This document shows positions 1-8,602 of a stretch of DNA of 64,000 nt, piece after piece; position 1 is the first letter of the stretch, and every line of letters begins with the position of its first letter. The stretch is from positions 29,697-93,696 of the forward strand of contig NZ_JBHSAB010000005.1 of NCBI RefSeq assembly GCF_042649825.1, written 5' to 3'. The position numbers and the translations under genes are program-made. The notes beneath the pieces are model-generated. The model was not told the origin of the DNA. It saw only the letters and a list, made by a program, of their open reading frames with translations, and made no database searches. Source of the DNA: Legionella_C dresdenensis. GTDB lineage: Bacteria; Pseudomonadota; Gammaproteobacteria; Legionellales; Legionellaceae.

Positions 1-2
1 TG

Positions 3-434
3 GAGTTCTTTGATTCTGATGAAGTGATTGAAGAACGGGCAGGAGCAGATATTTCATGGATATTTGATATTGAGGGTGAGGAAGGTTTCAGACGCAGGGA
101 GCAAAAGGTTATTGAGGAATTGACCCAAAAAAGCAATATCGTACTGGCAACGGGAGGCGGAGTTGTTATAACGCCTGAAAACCGTAATGCGCTGGCTGGA
201 AGAGGCACTGTGATTTATTTAAAAACCTCCCTGCAACAACAATTTGAACGTACCAAACGCGATACTAAAAGGCCATTGCTTCAAACCGATGATCTGGAAG
301 GCCGGCTTGAAATGCTGCGCGATGAGCGTGAGCCGTTTTACGAAGAGCTTGCAGATATCAGCTTTGAGACAGACAAGCTGACCGTCAAAGCGGTCGCCAA
401 TAACATAATTAAATATATCTATGGCGAAGTCTGA
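3..434 (+). CDS. aroK: Shikimate kinase, 5'-truncated by the window edge
   Basis: ATP-dependent phosphorylation of shikimate to shikimate 3-phosphate in the cytosolic chorismate pathway. The reading frame is open from base 3 (EFFDSDEVIEERAGAD) and lacks the N-terminal P-loop, which must lie upstream of base 1. Visible family signatures are the shikimate-binding DSD, the FDIEGEEGFRRRE segment, the glycine-rich ATGGGVV motif and the KRPLL segment of the lid region; all match AroK of enterobacteria almost position for position. A GTG at base 24 is internal and not the start. The 3' end overlaps aroB by 14 bases, the usual aroK-aroB translational coupling. In Legionella the upstream neighbours are pilM-pilQ, which cannot be seen here. 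Confidence 0.95.
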   Translation, partial: EFFDSDEVIEERAGADISWIFDIEGEEGFRRREQKVIEELTQKSNIVLATGGGVVITPENRNALAGRGTVIYLKTSLQQQFERTKRDTKRPLLQTDDLEGRLEMLRDEREPFYEELADISFETDKLTVKAVANNIIKYIYGEV

Positions 435-1533
435 GCTGATAGACCAGATAACTGTGCGTTTGCCTGCGCACAGTTATCCTATCCTGACAGGTTATAATTT
501 ATTACAAAATGCGGATTTGTTGAGACAATATATTGCCTCATCCCAGGTAATGGTCGTTACCAATACAACTATTGCTCCTTATTATCTCCATTTTTTACAA
601 TCTGCATTGAGCGAACGTCAATGTCATACTGTAATTCTTGAAGATGGCGAAATCTATAAAAATCAGGCCAGCCTGTTTAAGATATATGATGCGCTTATTA
701 ATAATAATTATCATCGTGATGCGACGCTTGTTGCGCTTGGCGGCGGTGTAGTGGGCGATATTTCAGGTTTTGCCGCTTCGACCTATCAGCGCGGCATCAA
801 CTTAGTTCAGATACCTACAACTTTGCTGGCACAGGTTGATTCATCAGTAGGAGGAAAAACCGCCATCAATCATCCGGCGGGTAAAAATATGATTGGCAGT
901 TTTTATCAGCCTCAGGCAGTGATTATGGATTTAAATACCCTGCATACCTTACCGCCGCGTGAGTTTGCAGCGGGATTGGCTGAGGTAATCAAATACGCCG
1001 TGTTAGCCGGCGGTGATTTTAAGGATCTGGTCAGTACATCGTTGGCTAACGGATTGACGCCCGCATCCAGGACGTTACCAGAAATTATAAAAATCTGTTG
1101 TCAGATCAAGGCTGATTATGTAGTGCAGGACGAACGCGAAACAGGAGTTCGAGCCTTATTAAATCTTGGCCATACTGTGGGACATGCCCTTGAGGCCTAT
1201 ACCGGTTATAGTCGTTGGTTGCATGGCGAAGCAGTAGCAATCGGTTTATACTGCGCAGCATTACTGTCCCGCCGTTATTGTAATCTTGCCGGTAACGAGT
1301 TGGCCGAAATTGATAATATGCTGGCGCAGGCACAACTGCCACGGCGAATTCCAGCGGATATTGATTTGGAAAAAGTATTTGCTTTAATGGCAAAGGATAA
1401 AAAAATAAAAAATAATGTCTTACGTTTTATTCTGATTAAAAACCTGGGCAGCTGTTATGTTGAGGAAAAAGTAGAGCGCCCGGAATTATATAACGTGTTA
1501 AAAAATGCGGTAAAAGGAGAGCAGAACAAATGA
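421..1533 (+). CDS. aroB: 3-dehydroquinate synthase
   Basis: Converts DAHP to 3-dehydroquinate, the first ring-forming step of the shikimate pathway; NAD- and divalent-metal-dependent cytosolic enzyme. The 370-residue length is normal for AroB. The NAD-binding and active-site block GGGVVGDISGFAASTYQRG is followed by the IPTTLLAQVDSSVGGKT motif; the metal-ligand histidines sit in LNLGHTVGHALE and WLHGEAVAIG. The ATG at 421 lies inside the end of aroK (14-base overlap) and the stop overlaps the next start by 4 bases (ATGA), so aroK-aroB-damX read as one operon. Confidence 0.97.
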   Translation: MAKSELIDQITVRLPAHSYPILTGYNLLQNADLLRQYIASSQVMVVTNTTIAPYYLHFLQSALSERQCHTVILEDGEIYKNQASLFKIYDALINNNYHRDATLVALGGGVVGDISGFAASTYQRGINLVQIPTTLLAQVDSSVGGKTAINHPAGKNMIGSFYQPQAVIMDLNTLHTLPPREFAAGLAEVIKYAVLAGGDFKDLVSTSLANGLTPASRTLPEIIKICCQIKADYVVQDERETGVRALLNLGHTVGHALEAYTGYSRWLHGEAVAIGLYCAALLSRRYCNLAGNELAEIDNMLAQAQLPRRIPADIDLEKVFALMAKDKKIKNNVLRFILIKNLGSCYVEEKVERPELYNVLKNAVKGEQNK

Positions 1534-2876
1534 ATGAGGTAAGGGTAGAATTAACCGGGCAGGATATGCTGAGAAACAATTCTCTTTTAAAGCCTGCCAG
1601 CTGGCTTACCAAAATAAGCTTTATTAATCATCTTGTCCTGTTTAATAATGTCCTTATGGCCGTAATGGCTGAAAAAGGGGGCGGTAAGACTTCTTTCGTA
1701 TCTCTGATGTCGGAAGGCCTTGATCCTGCGATTAAACCTTATGTATTAACTGCCGGTATTCCGTTCGATAGCCGAACATTGCTAAGCCAGTTAACGACCA
1801 TTTTGCATCTGCGGGAAGAGTCCATTTTAAATCTCGCCAGTGTTATTGACCAGATTAATGAGCGTAAAACCCATGTTCTGGTTATCATTGACAACGCGCA
1901 CCATATTCCAGACTCATTTCTGCAGCAACTGCTTGATATGCTTAAATCGTATAAAGAAACCAACTATTTCCACGTTTGTCTGGTATCTGATTTTTCTCTC
2001 ACGGCAAGCCTAGGCAGATTTGATGCAGAGCAATTCAAGAATATGATCCATACCATTGAATTGGGGGCACTGACTGAAAATGAAATGAAAACCTATTTAC
2101 TGAAAACGCTTCCGGCTCCCAAGCGCATTGACAAGACTATGACCGATAAACGCCTCGAGCAATTTTATTATCTCACGGGTGGTTATATTGCGCGAATAAA
2201 TGGACAAATGCTGAATTTTTTCAATCCTGATCCGCTGAAACCTGCTGCAAAAAAAGGCATGCTAGCTAAAAAAGCCGGTATGGCGGCAAGTTTACTAATC
2301 GCAGGTGCTGCAGCCGGGTATGTTTGGCAGAATGCGGGATTGCTAATCAGGCAAACTGACAAAATCTTGTCATCCCCTTCTAAACCAGAGCCTTTTAGCA
2401 GCGGTAAAATTGCTTCAGTTAATCTTGATGAATATTTGCCCAGTGAAATACCGAATTATTATAAAGGCGCAATTCTCGCTACCGTGCAACCTCCGCCGCT
2501 GAAAAAAATCTATGAAGAAAATATGGATGATGGCGGTTTGGATAAAATGGTAGTTATGGATAAAGTAGTTGTCATCCCAAAAGAAATTCATAAAACTAAC
2601 AACCCTGCAGTTGCTCAGACAGTTACCCAAAACCTGTTCACCATTCAATTGCGGGCAGCGCCTACGGCCGAAGAGCTGAAACGTTTTCTCGCAGTCCGAA
2701 AAATTGCCGGTCCTACCTATATCACTCAATCCAGCGGTGGAACCAGATATATTCTGGTATGGGGACAGTACAAAGGATATTCGGTAGCAAAAGAGGCACT
2801 GCAGCAGCTTTCTCCCGAACTGGCTCAGCTAAAGCCATCAGTTATATCTGTCAAAGGACTTAAAACAGTGAGCTAA
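1530..2876 (+). CDS. damX: DamX-like AAA ATPase with SPOR domain
   Basis: Bitopic inner-membrane protein with cytoplasmic AAA-type ATPase and periplasmic SPOR domain, the form of DamX found in many gammaproteobacteria; SPOR domains bind denuded septal peptidoglycan. A Walker A-like EKGGGKTS is at about residues 48-55 and a Walker B-like VLVIIDNAHH at about 116-125. One hydrophobic segment (AASLLIAGAAAGYVW) near residues 250-270 is the likely transmembrane helix. The C-terminal 85 residues (NLFTIQLRAAP...YILVWGQYKGYS...) fit SPOR. Position directly after aroB with a 4-base overlap is conserved context for damX. E. coli DamX lacks an obvious ATPase module, so the symbol is by context and SPOR domain. 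Confidence 0.85.
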   Translation: MNEVRVELTGQDMLRNNSLLKPASWLTKISFINHLVLFNNVLMAVMAEKGGGKTSFVSLMSEGLDPAIKPYVLTAGIPFDSRTLLSQLTTILHLREESILNLASVIDQINERKTHVLVIIDNAHHIPDSFLQQLLDMLKSYKETNYFHVCLVSDFSLTASLGRFDAEQFKNMIHTIELGALTENEMKTYLLKTLPAPKRIDKTMTDKRLEQFYYLTGGYIARINGQMLNFFNPDPLKPAAKKGMLAKKAGMAASLLIAGAAAGYVWQNAGLLIRQTDKILSSPSKPEPFSSGKIASVNLDEYLPSEIPNYYKGAILATVQPPPLKKIYEENMDDGGLDKMVVMDKVVVIPKEIHKTNNPAVAQTVTQNLFTIQLRAAPTAEELKRFLAVRKIAGPTYITQSSGGTRYILVWGQYKGYSVAKEALQQLSPELAQLKPSVISVKGLKTVS

Positions 2877-2893
2877 ATCGGATAGTAGCTTTT

Positions 2894-3041
2894 GCTTTAT
2901 GCCGGACAATTTTTATTACTTGTAGGTTGGGTCGTTCTGACCCAACATTACTAATCTTCAATTACATTCAGATATGGAGTGCTTGATGCAAACGCTTGTT
3001 GGGTCAAAACGACCCAACCTACAAATTGTCCCGCACATAGC
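2894..3041. repeat. Inverted-repeat element, family A (full copy 1)
   Basis: About 148 bp whose ends are inverted repeats. The left arm carries GGACAATTTTTATTACTTG then TAGGTTGGGTCGTT; the right arm carries AACGACCCAACCTA then CAAATTGTCC. Within each arm there is a smaller GGGTCG...CGACCC-type palindrome. A second full copy is at 45761-45906, with conserved arms and a partly diverged centre. There is no coding capacity. It fits a MITE- or REP-doublet-type non-autonomous repeat and separates damX from the stress gene, where it could also fold in the transcript. Confidence 0.8.
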
Positions 3042-3116
3042 GTAATTGTTTTTTATTGTAAAAGCGTTTTGATTTCTGATAGGCTTAATATATAAGTAGA
3101 CGGAAAGGAGATTCTT

Positions 3117-3542
3117 ATGTACAAGAAAGTTTTATTTGCCACGGATTTTGATGAAGTTGGCATTAAAGCGGCGCAGAAAGCAAAGAAAATTGCTGATGAA
3201 AACGGCGCCGAATTATTGTTGGTTCATGTTGTTGAGCCAATTCCTGCTTATGCCTATCCTGGCTTTGCCGGTTTTGCTGAAATTGAAGTTTCAATCCGTG
3301 AGCAGGCAGAAAAAGAGCTGGCTGCCCTGGCCAAAAAATTGGGTGTGGACGATGCGCATTGCATGATTGAGTTTGGTTCCACCAAAAATGAAATTTTACG
3401 GGTTGCGAGTGAAAAAAAAGTTGATTTGATCGTAACCGGCAGCCACAACAAACACGGCCTCGCCTTATTGCTAGGCTCCACAGCCGATTCAATCCTGCAT
3501 GGCGCTGCATGCGACGTCCTCATCGTCAAAACGGATAAATAA
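3117..3542 (+). CDS. Universal stress protein (UspA family)
   Basis: Single-domain Usp protein of 141 residues, the normal length for the family. It starts with a hydrophobic beta strand (KKVLFATDFDEVG) and carries the C-terminal nucleotide-binding signature GSHNKHGLALLLGSTADSIL, which matches the G-2x-G-9x-G(S/T) pattern of ATP-binding UspFG/MJ0577-type members. LLVHVVEP and DVLIVK are the other typical core strands. Shine-Dalgarno AAAGGAG lies 7-8 bases before the ATG. It stands alone between repeat A and palindrome B. The precise stress role cannot be read from sequence. Confidence 0.92.
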   Translation: MYKKVLFATDFDEVGIKAAQKAKKIADENGAELLLVHVVEPIPAYAYPGFAGFAEIEVSIREQAEKELAALAKKLGVDDAHCMIEFGSTKNEILRVASEKKVDLIVTGSHNKHGLALLLGSTADSILHGAACDVLIVKTDK

Positions 3543-3551
3543 GCAGAATGA

Positions 3552-3577
3552 AGTGTTGGGCTGTAAAGTCCAACACT
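3552..3577. repeat. Palindrome family B, copy 1
   Basis: Near-perfect 26-base palindrome AGTGTTGGGCTGTAAAGTCC + AACACT starting ten bases after the uspA-like stop. Same family as 10482, 15914, 24685, 55516 and 63927. It could fold as a strong 3' hairpin, but no U-run follows, so a Rho-independent terminator is not claimed. Confidence 0.75.
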
Positions 3578-3643
3578 CCTTCTTGCGGTATTAATGCAGG
3601 CACAGTATAATTTATTAATTCACATCCCTATCAATAAGCAAGC

Positions 3644-4588
3644 ATGAAGCTGTTACGTGGAGTACGGCATGTTCCAGCAATTTTTGCTGGCGGCACTGTG
3701 GCTACAATTGGCAATTTTGACGGTGTTCATTCGGGTCATCAATCGTTACTAGCTAAATTAAAGGCAGAATCGATCAAACGTAAATTACCCTTGGTAGTGG
3801 TATTGTTTGAACCGCAACCGGGTGAATTTTTTCGAGGTAAGCAAGCGCCTGCGCGGCTGTCAAGCCTGCGTGAAAAATTAGCGATCCTGAAGCAATGTCA
3901 GGTTGATTATGTGTATTGCTTAAGGTTTAATACACGGTTTGCTTCAATGCCGGCGGAAGATTTTGCCCGGTTTTGGCTGTTTGATATTTTAAAAGTAAAT
4001 TATCTTCTGGTTGGCAGTGATTTTCGTTTTGGACAGAAGCGTACAGGCGATCTTGAGCTTTTATGCCGGCTTGCAATGGACTACAATGCCCAGGTAGAAA
4101 CATGCCCGGATTTTGCAATAGCCAGCGGGCGTGTGAGCTCAACAAAAATACGAACCCTTCTTGCAGAAGATAAACTTGAACAGGCTGCAAACCTGTTAGG
4201 CCGAACATATAGCCTTTGCGGACGCGTAGTTCGAGGCGCGGGTTTGGGGCGGCAATGGGGAATACCGACAGCGAATGTCGCTATACGCCGTCTGGCGCTT
4301 CCATTCACTGGCGTTTACCGCGTCAGGATACATCTGGCAAAAGGTGAAGTTCACAATGGTGTAGCCAACATTGGCTGTCGCCCGACAGTAGATGGCAGCA
4401 AAAATGTGCTTGAAGTACATATTTTAAATTTTAATCGCTCATTATATGGTGAAATGATCCAGGTTTCTTTTTTAGAAAAGTTACGCGACGAAAAAAAGTT
4501 CTCATCGGTTGATGAGCTAATTGCTCAGATCAGGCAGGATATCGCATCCGCCAAAGCAAAATTACAACTTAACATGGTAGCAGAGTAG
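3644..4588 (+). CDS. ribF: Bifunctional riboflavin kinase / FAD synthetase
   Basis: Phosphorylates riboflavin to FMN and adenylates FMN to FAD in the cytosol. At 314 residues it has the standard two-domain prokaryotic layout: N-terminal nucleotidyltransferase with GNFDGVHSGHQ (residues about 23-33) and the GSDFRFGQKR segment, and C-terminal flavokinase with GLGRQWGIPTANV, FTGVYRV and NIGCRPTVDG. It lies 6 bases before ileS, the conserved ribF-ileS-lspA cluster of gammaproteobacteria. The ATG at 3644 is preceded by only a weak ribosome-binding site (AAGCAAGC), but family alignment supports it. Confidence 0.96.
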   Translation: MKLLRGVRHVPAIFAGGTVATIGNFDGVHSGHQSLLAKLKAESIKRKLPLVVVLFEPQPGEFFRGKQAPARLSSLREKLAILKQCQVDYVYCLRFNTRFASMPAEDFARFWLFDILKVNYLLVGSDFRFGQKRTGDLELLCRLAMDYNAQVETCPDFAIASGRVSSTKIRTLLAEDKLEQAANLLGRTYSLCGRVVRGAGLGRQWGIPTANVAIRRLALPFTGVYRVRIHLAKGEVHNGVANIGCRPTVDGSKNVLEVHILNFNRSLYGEMIQVSFLEKLRDEKKFSSVDELIAQIRQDIASAKAKLQLNMVAE

Positions 4589-4594
4589 ATACAG

Positions 4595-7387
4595 ATGGCA
4601 GAATACAAAGACACCTTAAATTTACCCGAGACGTCGTTTCCGATGAAAGCAAATCTTGCACAGCGGGAACCTGAAAAACTGGTGAAATGGCAATCAGAGC
4701 AACTGTATCAGAAAATAAGAGATGCAAGGGAAGGGCGACAGCGTTTTGTTTTGCATGACGGTCCTCCCTATGCCAACGGCCATCTGCACTGTGGTCATGC
4801 GTTAAATAAAATTCTGAAAGACATCATTGTCAAATCAAAAACCTTAAGCGGCTTTGATGCGCCTTTTGTTCCAGGCTGGGATTGCCATGGGTTGCCCATT
4901 GAATTAAACGTTGAGAAAAAAATAGGCAAAGCCGGCGTCAAAGTCAGTGCGGAAGATTTTCGCGCCAAATGCCGCGAATACGCTGCAAGCCAGATTGATA
5001 TTCAGCGCGATGAATTCAAGCGTCTGGGCGTTTTTGGCGATTGGGAGCGTCCTTATGCGACTTTTGATTACAGTTATGAGGCCAATATTGTCCGTGCATT
5101 AGGTAAAATTATTGAAAACGGCCATTTGCAACAGGGATTTAAACCGGTTCACTGGTGTATCGAATGCGGTTCTGCATTGGCAGAGGCGGAAGTGGAATAT
5201 GAAGATAAAACATCGTCTTCCATCGATGTTGCATTTTATGCGGTTAAACCTGAGCAGTTTACAGCTCTATTTGCTGTAGACAATAAGCCGGTGGTTGTTC
5301 CCATCTGGACAACAACGCCATGGTCTTTACCGGGCAACGAAGCAGTGTGCTTACACCCTGATCTGGAATATGCCCTGATTGATACTGCGGAGCAATATTA
5401 TCTGGTGGCAGACAGCCTGACAGAACAAGTTATGCAGCGTTATGGCATCGATAATTACCGCATCGCAGGTAAAGCCAAAGGCAGCGTTTTTCTGCGTTTT
5501 GAATTACGTCACCCATTTTATGATCGTATTGTTCCTGTTATCACGGGTGATCATGTCACTACCGATTCAGGCACCGGTTGTGTCCATACTGCGCCTGCTC
5601 ATGGTCCAGAAGATTATCAGGCAGGCAAAGCCTTTAATTTGCCCTTGATTAATCCGGTATTAAATAATGGCTGTTATGCCAGTGATGTAGAATATTTTGC
5701 CAATCAATCAGTGCTGAAAGTTAACCAGCAGATTCTTGATTTATTGCGCGAACGCAATGTCTTATTACATGATGAATTGCTCCGGCACAGCTATCCGCAT
5801 TGCTGGCGTCACAAATCACCAATGATTTTCCTGGCAACGCCGCAGTGGTTTATTGCCATGGATAAAAATGGGTTGCGTCAGGCTATTCTTGCATCGATTG
5901 ATGAAGTGAATTGGGTGCCGGAATGGGGCAAGCCAAGAATTCGTAATATGGTTGAAACAAGACCTGATTGGTGTATTTCAAGGCAAAGAGCCTGGGGTAC
6001 GCCTATTCCTTTATTTATTAATAAAGTAACCCGGGAATTGCATCCCGATACGTTAAGGCTGATTGAAGAAGTTGCAAAACGGATTGAGGAAAAGGGGATT
6101 GATGCCTGGTTTGGACTTCAGCCAGCTGAATTATTAGGTCAGGATGCTGAACAGTATGACAAAGTGACAGACACTCTTGATGTCTGGTTTGACTCAGGCG
6201 TTTCACACTACAGCGTATTAATGCACAACAAGGAACTGGGCTTGCCGGCAGATGTCTATTTTGAAGGATCTGATCAGCATCGCGGCTGGTTTAACTCATC
6301 GTTAACAACAGCGATTGCAATTTATGGTCATGCGCCCTACAAGACAGTATTGACGCATGGTTATACGGTAGATGCCGAAGGTAAAAAGCTTTCAAAATCG
6401 AAAGGCAATTATGTCGCGCTTGATAAACTGATTGCCCAGCATGGCGCTGATATTCTCCGCTTATGGGTTTCATCAACCGATTACCGTCAGGAAGTCAGTA
6501 TTTCGGAAGAAATAATTAAACGGAATGCCGATGCTTATCGCCGTATTCGCAATACGGCGCGTTTCCTGCTGGCTAACCTGTTTGACTTTGATCCCGAACA
6601 ACATGCATTGCCGTCTGATCAGCTGGTTGACCTGGATAGCTGGGCGATAAAACGCTGCCAGCAACTGCAGGATGAAATAATTGCAGCCTATAATCATTAC
6701 CACTTCCATTTGATTTATCAAAAAATCCATAATTTCTGTGCGGTCGATTTAGGCAGTTTTTATCTGGATGTGATTAAAGACAGGCAATATACAACCCCTG
6801 AAAACAGCCAGGCCAGACGTTCATGTCAAACGGCTATGTATCATATTATTCAGGCACTGACCCGCTGGCTGGCGCCAATTCTGTCGTTTACAGCGGAAGA
6901 AATCTGGCAGGTTATTCCTGGCCAGCAAAATGAATCAGTCTTTATTGAAGAATGGTATCAGGCGTGGCCGGTGATTAATAATGTCGATATGGCTTTCTGG
7001 GAAACACTGCAACGTGTGCGTGATGAAGTGAATAAAGCGCTCGAAGCCAAACGGCAGCAGGGCATAATTGGCTCTGGACTTGCCGCTGATGTTGTGCTTT
7101 ATGCTGAGGGCGAGTTGTACGAACAATTACAGGGCCTGGGCAGTGAGTTAAGATTCGTGTTAATTACCTCAGGCGCTACTGTAATGCCGCTGTCAGCGAA
7201 GCCGGAACATGCTTTAGGCAGTTCTGAAATTAATCTGGCGATCGAAGTAAAGGCGAGTGAAAATGAAAAATGCGCTCGTTGCTGGCATCGTTGCGCGGAT
7301 ATAGGAAGTCAGGCGAGCCATCCTGAATTATGCGGCCGTTGCGCCGGCAATCTTGATGGACAGGATGAGATAAGGCAATTTGCATGA
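4595..7387 (+). CDS. ileS: Isoleucyl-tRNA synthetase
   Basis: Class I aminoacyl-tRNA synthetase of 930 residues, close to the E. coli length. The HIGH motif is present as HLHCGHAL (residues about 64-71) after PPYANG; the KMSKS motif is KLSKSKGNY. The editing (CP1) domain shows TTTPWSLPGN and GTGCVHTAPAHGPEDY. A C-terminal zinc-binding module CARCWHR...CGRC is intact, which is the bacterial mupirocin-sensitive type by family knowledge. It is flanked by ribF (6-base gap) and lspA (4-base overlap, ATGA). Confidence 0.98.
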   Translation: MAEYKDTLNLPETSFPMKANLAQREPEKLVKWQSEQLYQKIRDAREGRQRFVLHDGPPYANGHLHCGHALNKILKDIIVKSKTLSGFDAPFVPGWDCHGLPIELNVEKKIGKAGVKVSAEDFRAKCREYAASQIDIQRDEFKRLGVFGDWERPYATFDYSYEANIVRALGKIIENGHLQQGFKPVHWCIECGSALAEAEVEYEDKTSSSIDVAFYAVKPEQFTALFAVDNKPVVVPIWTTTPWSLPGNEAVCLHPDLEYALIDTAEQYYLVADSLTEQVMQRYGIDNYRIAGKAKGSVFLRFELRHPFYDRIVPVITGDHVTTDSGTGCVHTAPAHGPEDYQAGKAFNLPLINPVLNNGCYASDVEYFANQSVLKVNQQILDLLRERNVLLHDELLRHSYPHCWRHKSPMIFLATPQWFIAMDKNGLRQAILASIDEVNWVPEWGKPRIRNMVETRPDWCISRQRAWGTPIPLFINKVTRELHPDTLRLIEEVAKRIEEKGIDAWFGLQPAELLGQDAEQYDKVTDTLDVWFDSGVSHYSVLMHNKELGLPADVYFEGSDQHRGWFNSSLTTAIAIYGHAPYKTVLTHGYTVDAEGKKLSKSKGNYVALDKLIAQHGADILRLWVSSTDYRQEVSISEEIIKRNADAYRRIRNTARFLLANLFDFDPEQHALPSDQLVDLDSWAIKRCQQLQDEIIAAYNHYHFHLIYQKIHNFCAVDLGSFYLDVIKDRQYTTPENSQARRSCQTAMYHIIQALTRWLAPILSFTAEEIWQVIPGQQNESVFIEEWYQAWPVINNVDMAFWETLQRVRDEVNKALEAKRQQGIIGSGLAADVVLYAEGELYEQLQGLGSELRFVLITSGATVMPLSAKPEHALGSSEINLAIEVKASENEKCARCWHRCADIGSQASHPELCGRCAGNLDGQDEIRQFA

Positions 7388-7851
7388 GAAAACTGTTTTG
7401 GCTTGCTTTCAGCGCTGCGGTAATCGCGCTTGATCAAATAACCAAATGTCTGGCGGGTAAATATCTTATTCCTTACTTACCCAAGCCGGTAATGCCGATG
7501 TTTAATTTAACCCTGGCATATAATACCGGCGCTGCATTCAGTTTTTTAAGCGATGCAGGCGGCTGGCAGCGGTGGTTTTTTGCCCTGTTCAGTGTTGTAA
7601 TGAGCATTGCATTGCTGGTATGGCTGATCAGATTGCCGGCAAAGGCCGTATTGCAGTCATTTGCTGTGAGCCTCATTCTTGGCGGGGCAGTGGGTAATCT
7701 CTATGATAGAGCTGTATTGGGGCATGTGACGGATTTTATTGATATCTACTACAACAATCATCACTTTCCAGTATTTAATGTCGCCGATATTGCAATTTGT
7801 ATCGGCGCATTTTTACTAGTAGTTGATTTATGCAAAAACCCCAGTCAATAA
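7384..7851 (+). CDS. lspA: Lipoprotein signal peptidase (signal peptidase II)
   Basis: Inner-membrane aspartyl protease that cleaves prolipoprotein signal peptides after diacylglycerol transfer. Its 155 residues contain four hydrophobic segments. The catalytic aspartates lie in NLYDRAVLGHVTDFID and in FNVADIAICIG; the conserved ALDQITK and YNTGAAFSFL motifs are present. Its substrates here would include the BamD lipoprotein encoded at 53.7 kb. Start overlaps ileS by four bases. The 3' end overlaps the convergent aldolase-like gene by 24 bases. Confidence 0.97.
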   Translation: MRKLFWLAFSAAVIALDQITKCLAGKYLIPYLPKPVMPMFNLTLAYNTGAAFSFLSDAGGWQRWFFALFSVVMSIALLVWLIRLPAKAVLQSFAVSLILGGAVGNLYDRAVLGHVTDFIDIYYNNHHFPVFNVADIAICIGAFLLVVDLCKNPSQ

Positions 7852-8394
7852 GGCATTCGCAAGGGCTTTTAGTTGCTTGCTTTCAGGATTGGCAATGCTG
7901 ACAGCAGCAACAGCAGGCAGGCTCAGATAGTGCTCTGCCTCTTCCCACTCAACTTCAGCAGGGAATAATCTGAGCATGGGCAGACATTTGTTTAACAAAG
8001 CACAGAATGATAATGTTGCTGGATAAGGCCTGGCCTGATGGCAGCCTAATTCCATAGCCTGCATTGCTTCTGATATCGTTGCTACGCCGGGAAGGTAATT
8101 GATCGAATACACTGCTGCAGTTTGTGCAATGGCAGGTAAAAATCCCGGGCTGGAAACAAAATGGACGCCTGCATGGTAGCAGTTTTCCAATTGCTGGGTA
8201 TTGATAATATTGCCAGCGCCTATACGCAGAGCAGGAAATTCCTGAACCAGTCGTTTGAGCAGCCCTTCATCGCAGGTATTAATTTCAGCAATCGAAAAGC
8301 CGGCCTGGGCCACTTGTCTAAGGCGTTCAAAAAGAAGAGCATCAACATCAAGAGTAACAATAACAGATTGGTTATTAAACAATTTATCGGTCAT
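7828..8394 (-). CDS. KDPG/KHG aldolase-like protein, Schiff-base lysine replaced
   Basis: The 188-residue protein follows the class I 2-keto-3-deoxy-6-phosphogluconate aldolase fold: FSIAEINTCD (equivalent of VLEVTLRT, keeping the catalytic Glu), IGAGNIINTQQLE, VHFVSSPGFLPA and LPGVATISEAMQAMELG. At the place of the family FKFFPA motif, whose Lys forms the Schiff base, it reads ARPYPA, so the lysine is Arg (codon near 8029-8031). The following phosphate-binding FCPTGGI segment is not recognisable, and the protein is about 25 residues shorter than E. coli Eda. A canonical aldolase activity is therefore unlikely; it may be a repurposed or decaying paralogue. No edd or other Entner-Doudoroff gene adjoins. 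Ribosome-binding site is weak (AAAGA). Confidence 0.75.
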   Translation of the reverse strand: MTDKLFNNQSVIVTLDVDALLFERLRQVAQAGFSIAEINTCDEGLLKRLVQEFPALRIGAGNIINTQQLENCYHAGVHFVSSPGFLPAIAQTAAVYSINYLPGVATISEAMQAMELGCHQARPYPATLSFCALLNKCLPMLRLFPAEVEWEEAEHYLSLPAVAAVSIANPESKQLKALANALLTGVFA

Positions 8395-8524
8395 TCTTTA
8401 ATTCACTTGCTGGCGTGACTATTTGCCTATGTTATGTGGGTCTGGATGAAATTGCAAGTGATGGATGCAGCGCCGCCGCAATTATGTTGAAAATGAAGTG
8501 TTAGGGAGGCTACGCACATCTTTA

Positions 8525-8562
8525 CCTCCTCTCCCGTATCGGGAGAGGGCTGGGGAGAGGGT
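8525..8562. repeat. REP-type repeat family C (single)
   Basis: CTCCCGTATCGGGAG core flanked by CCTC/GAGGG and followed by a direct GGGGAGAGGG half, the same module as at 31268-31304, 31345-31380 and, with another loop, within 52822-53294. It lies in the 208-base gap between two minus-strand genes; apart from it nothing else is seen there. Confidence 0.7.
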
Positions 8563-8602
8563 AAAAATGAAAACCATCATGCTTACACTTCTCGCATCAA
8601 TG

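Noticed and set aside
2894..3041. CRISPR-like array from recurring GGTTGGGTCG units
   Set aside because: Only two inverted arms per site, no regular spacers and no cas genes anywhere in the window.
3552..3577. Family B palindrome as a Rho-independent terminator
   Set aside because: Stem is good but the bases following are CCTTCTTG rather than a U-run; other copies also lack one.
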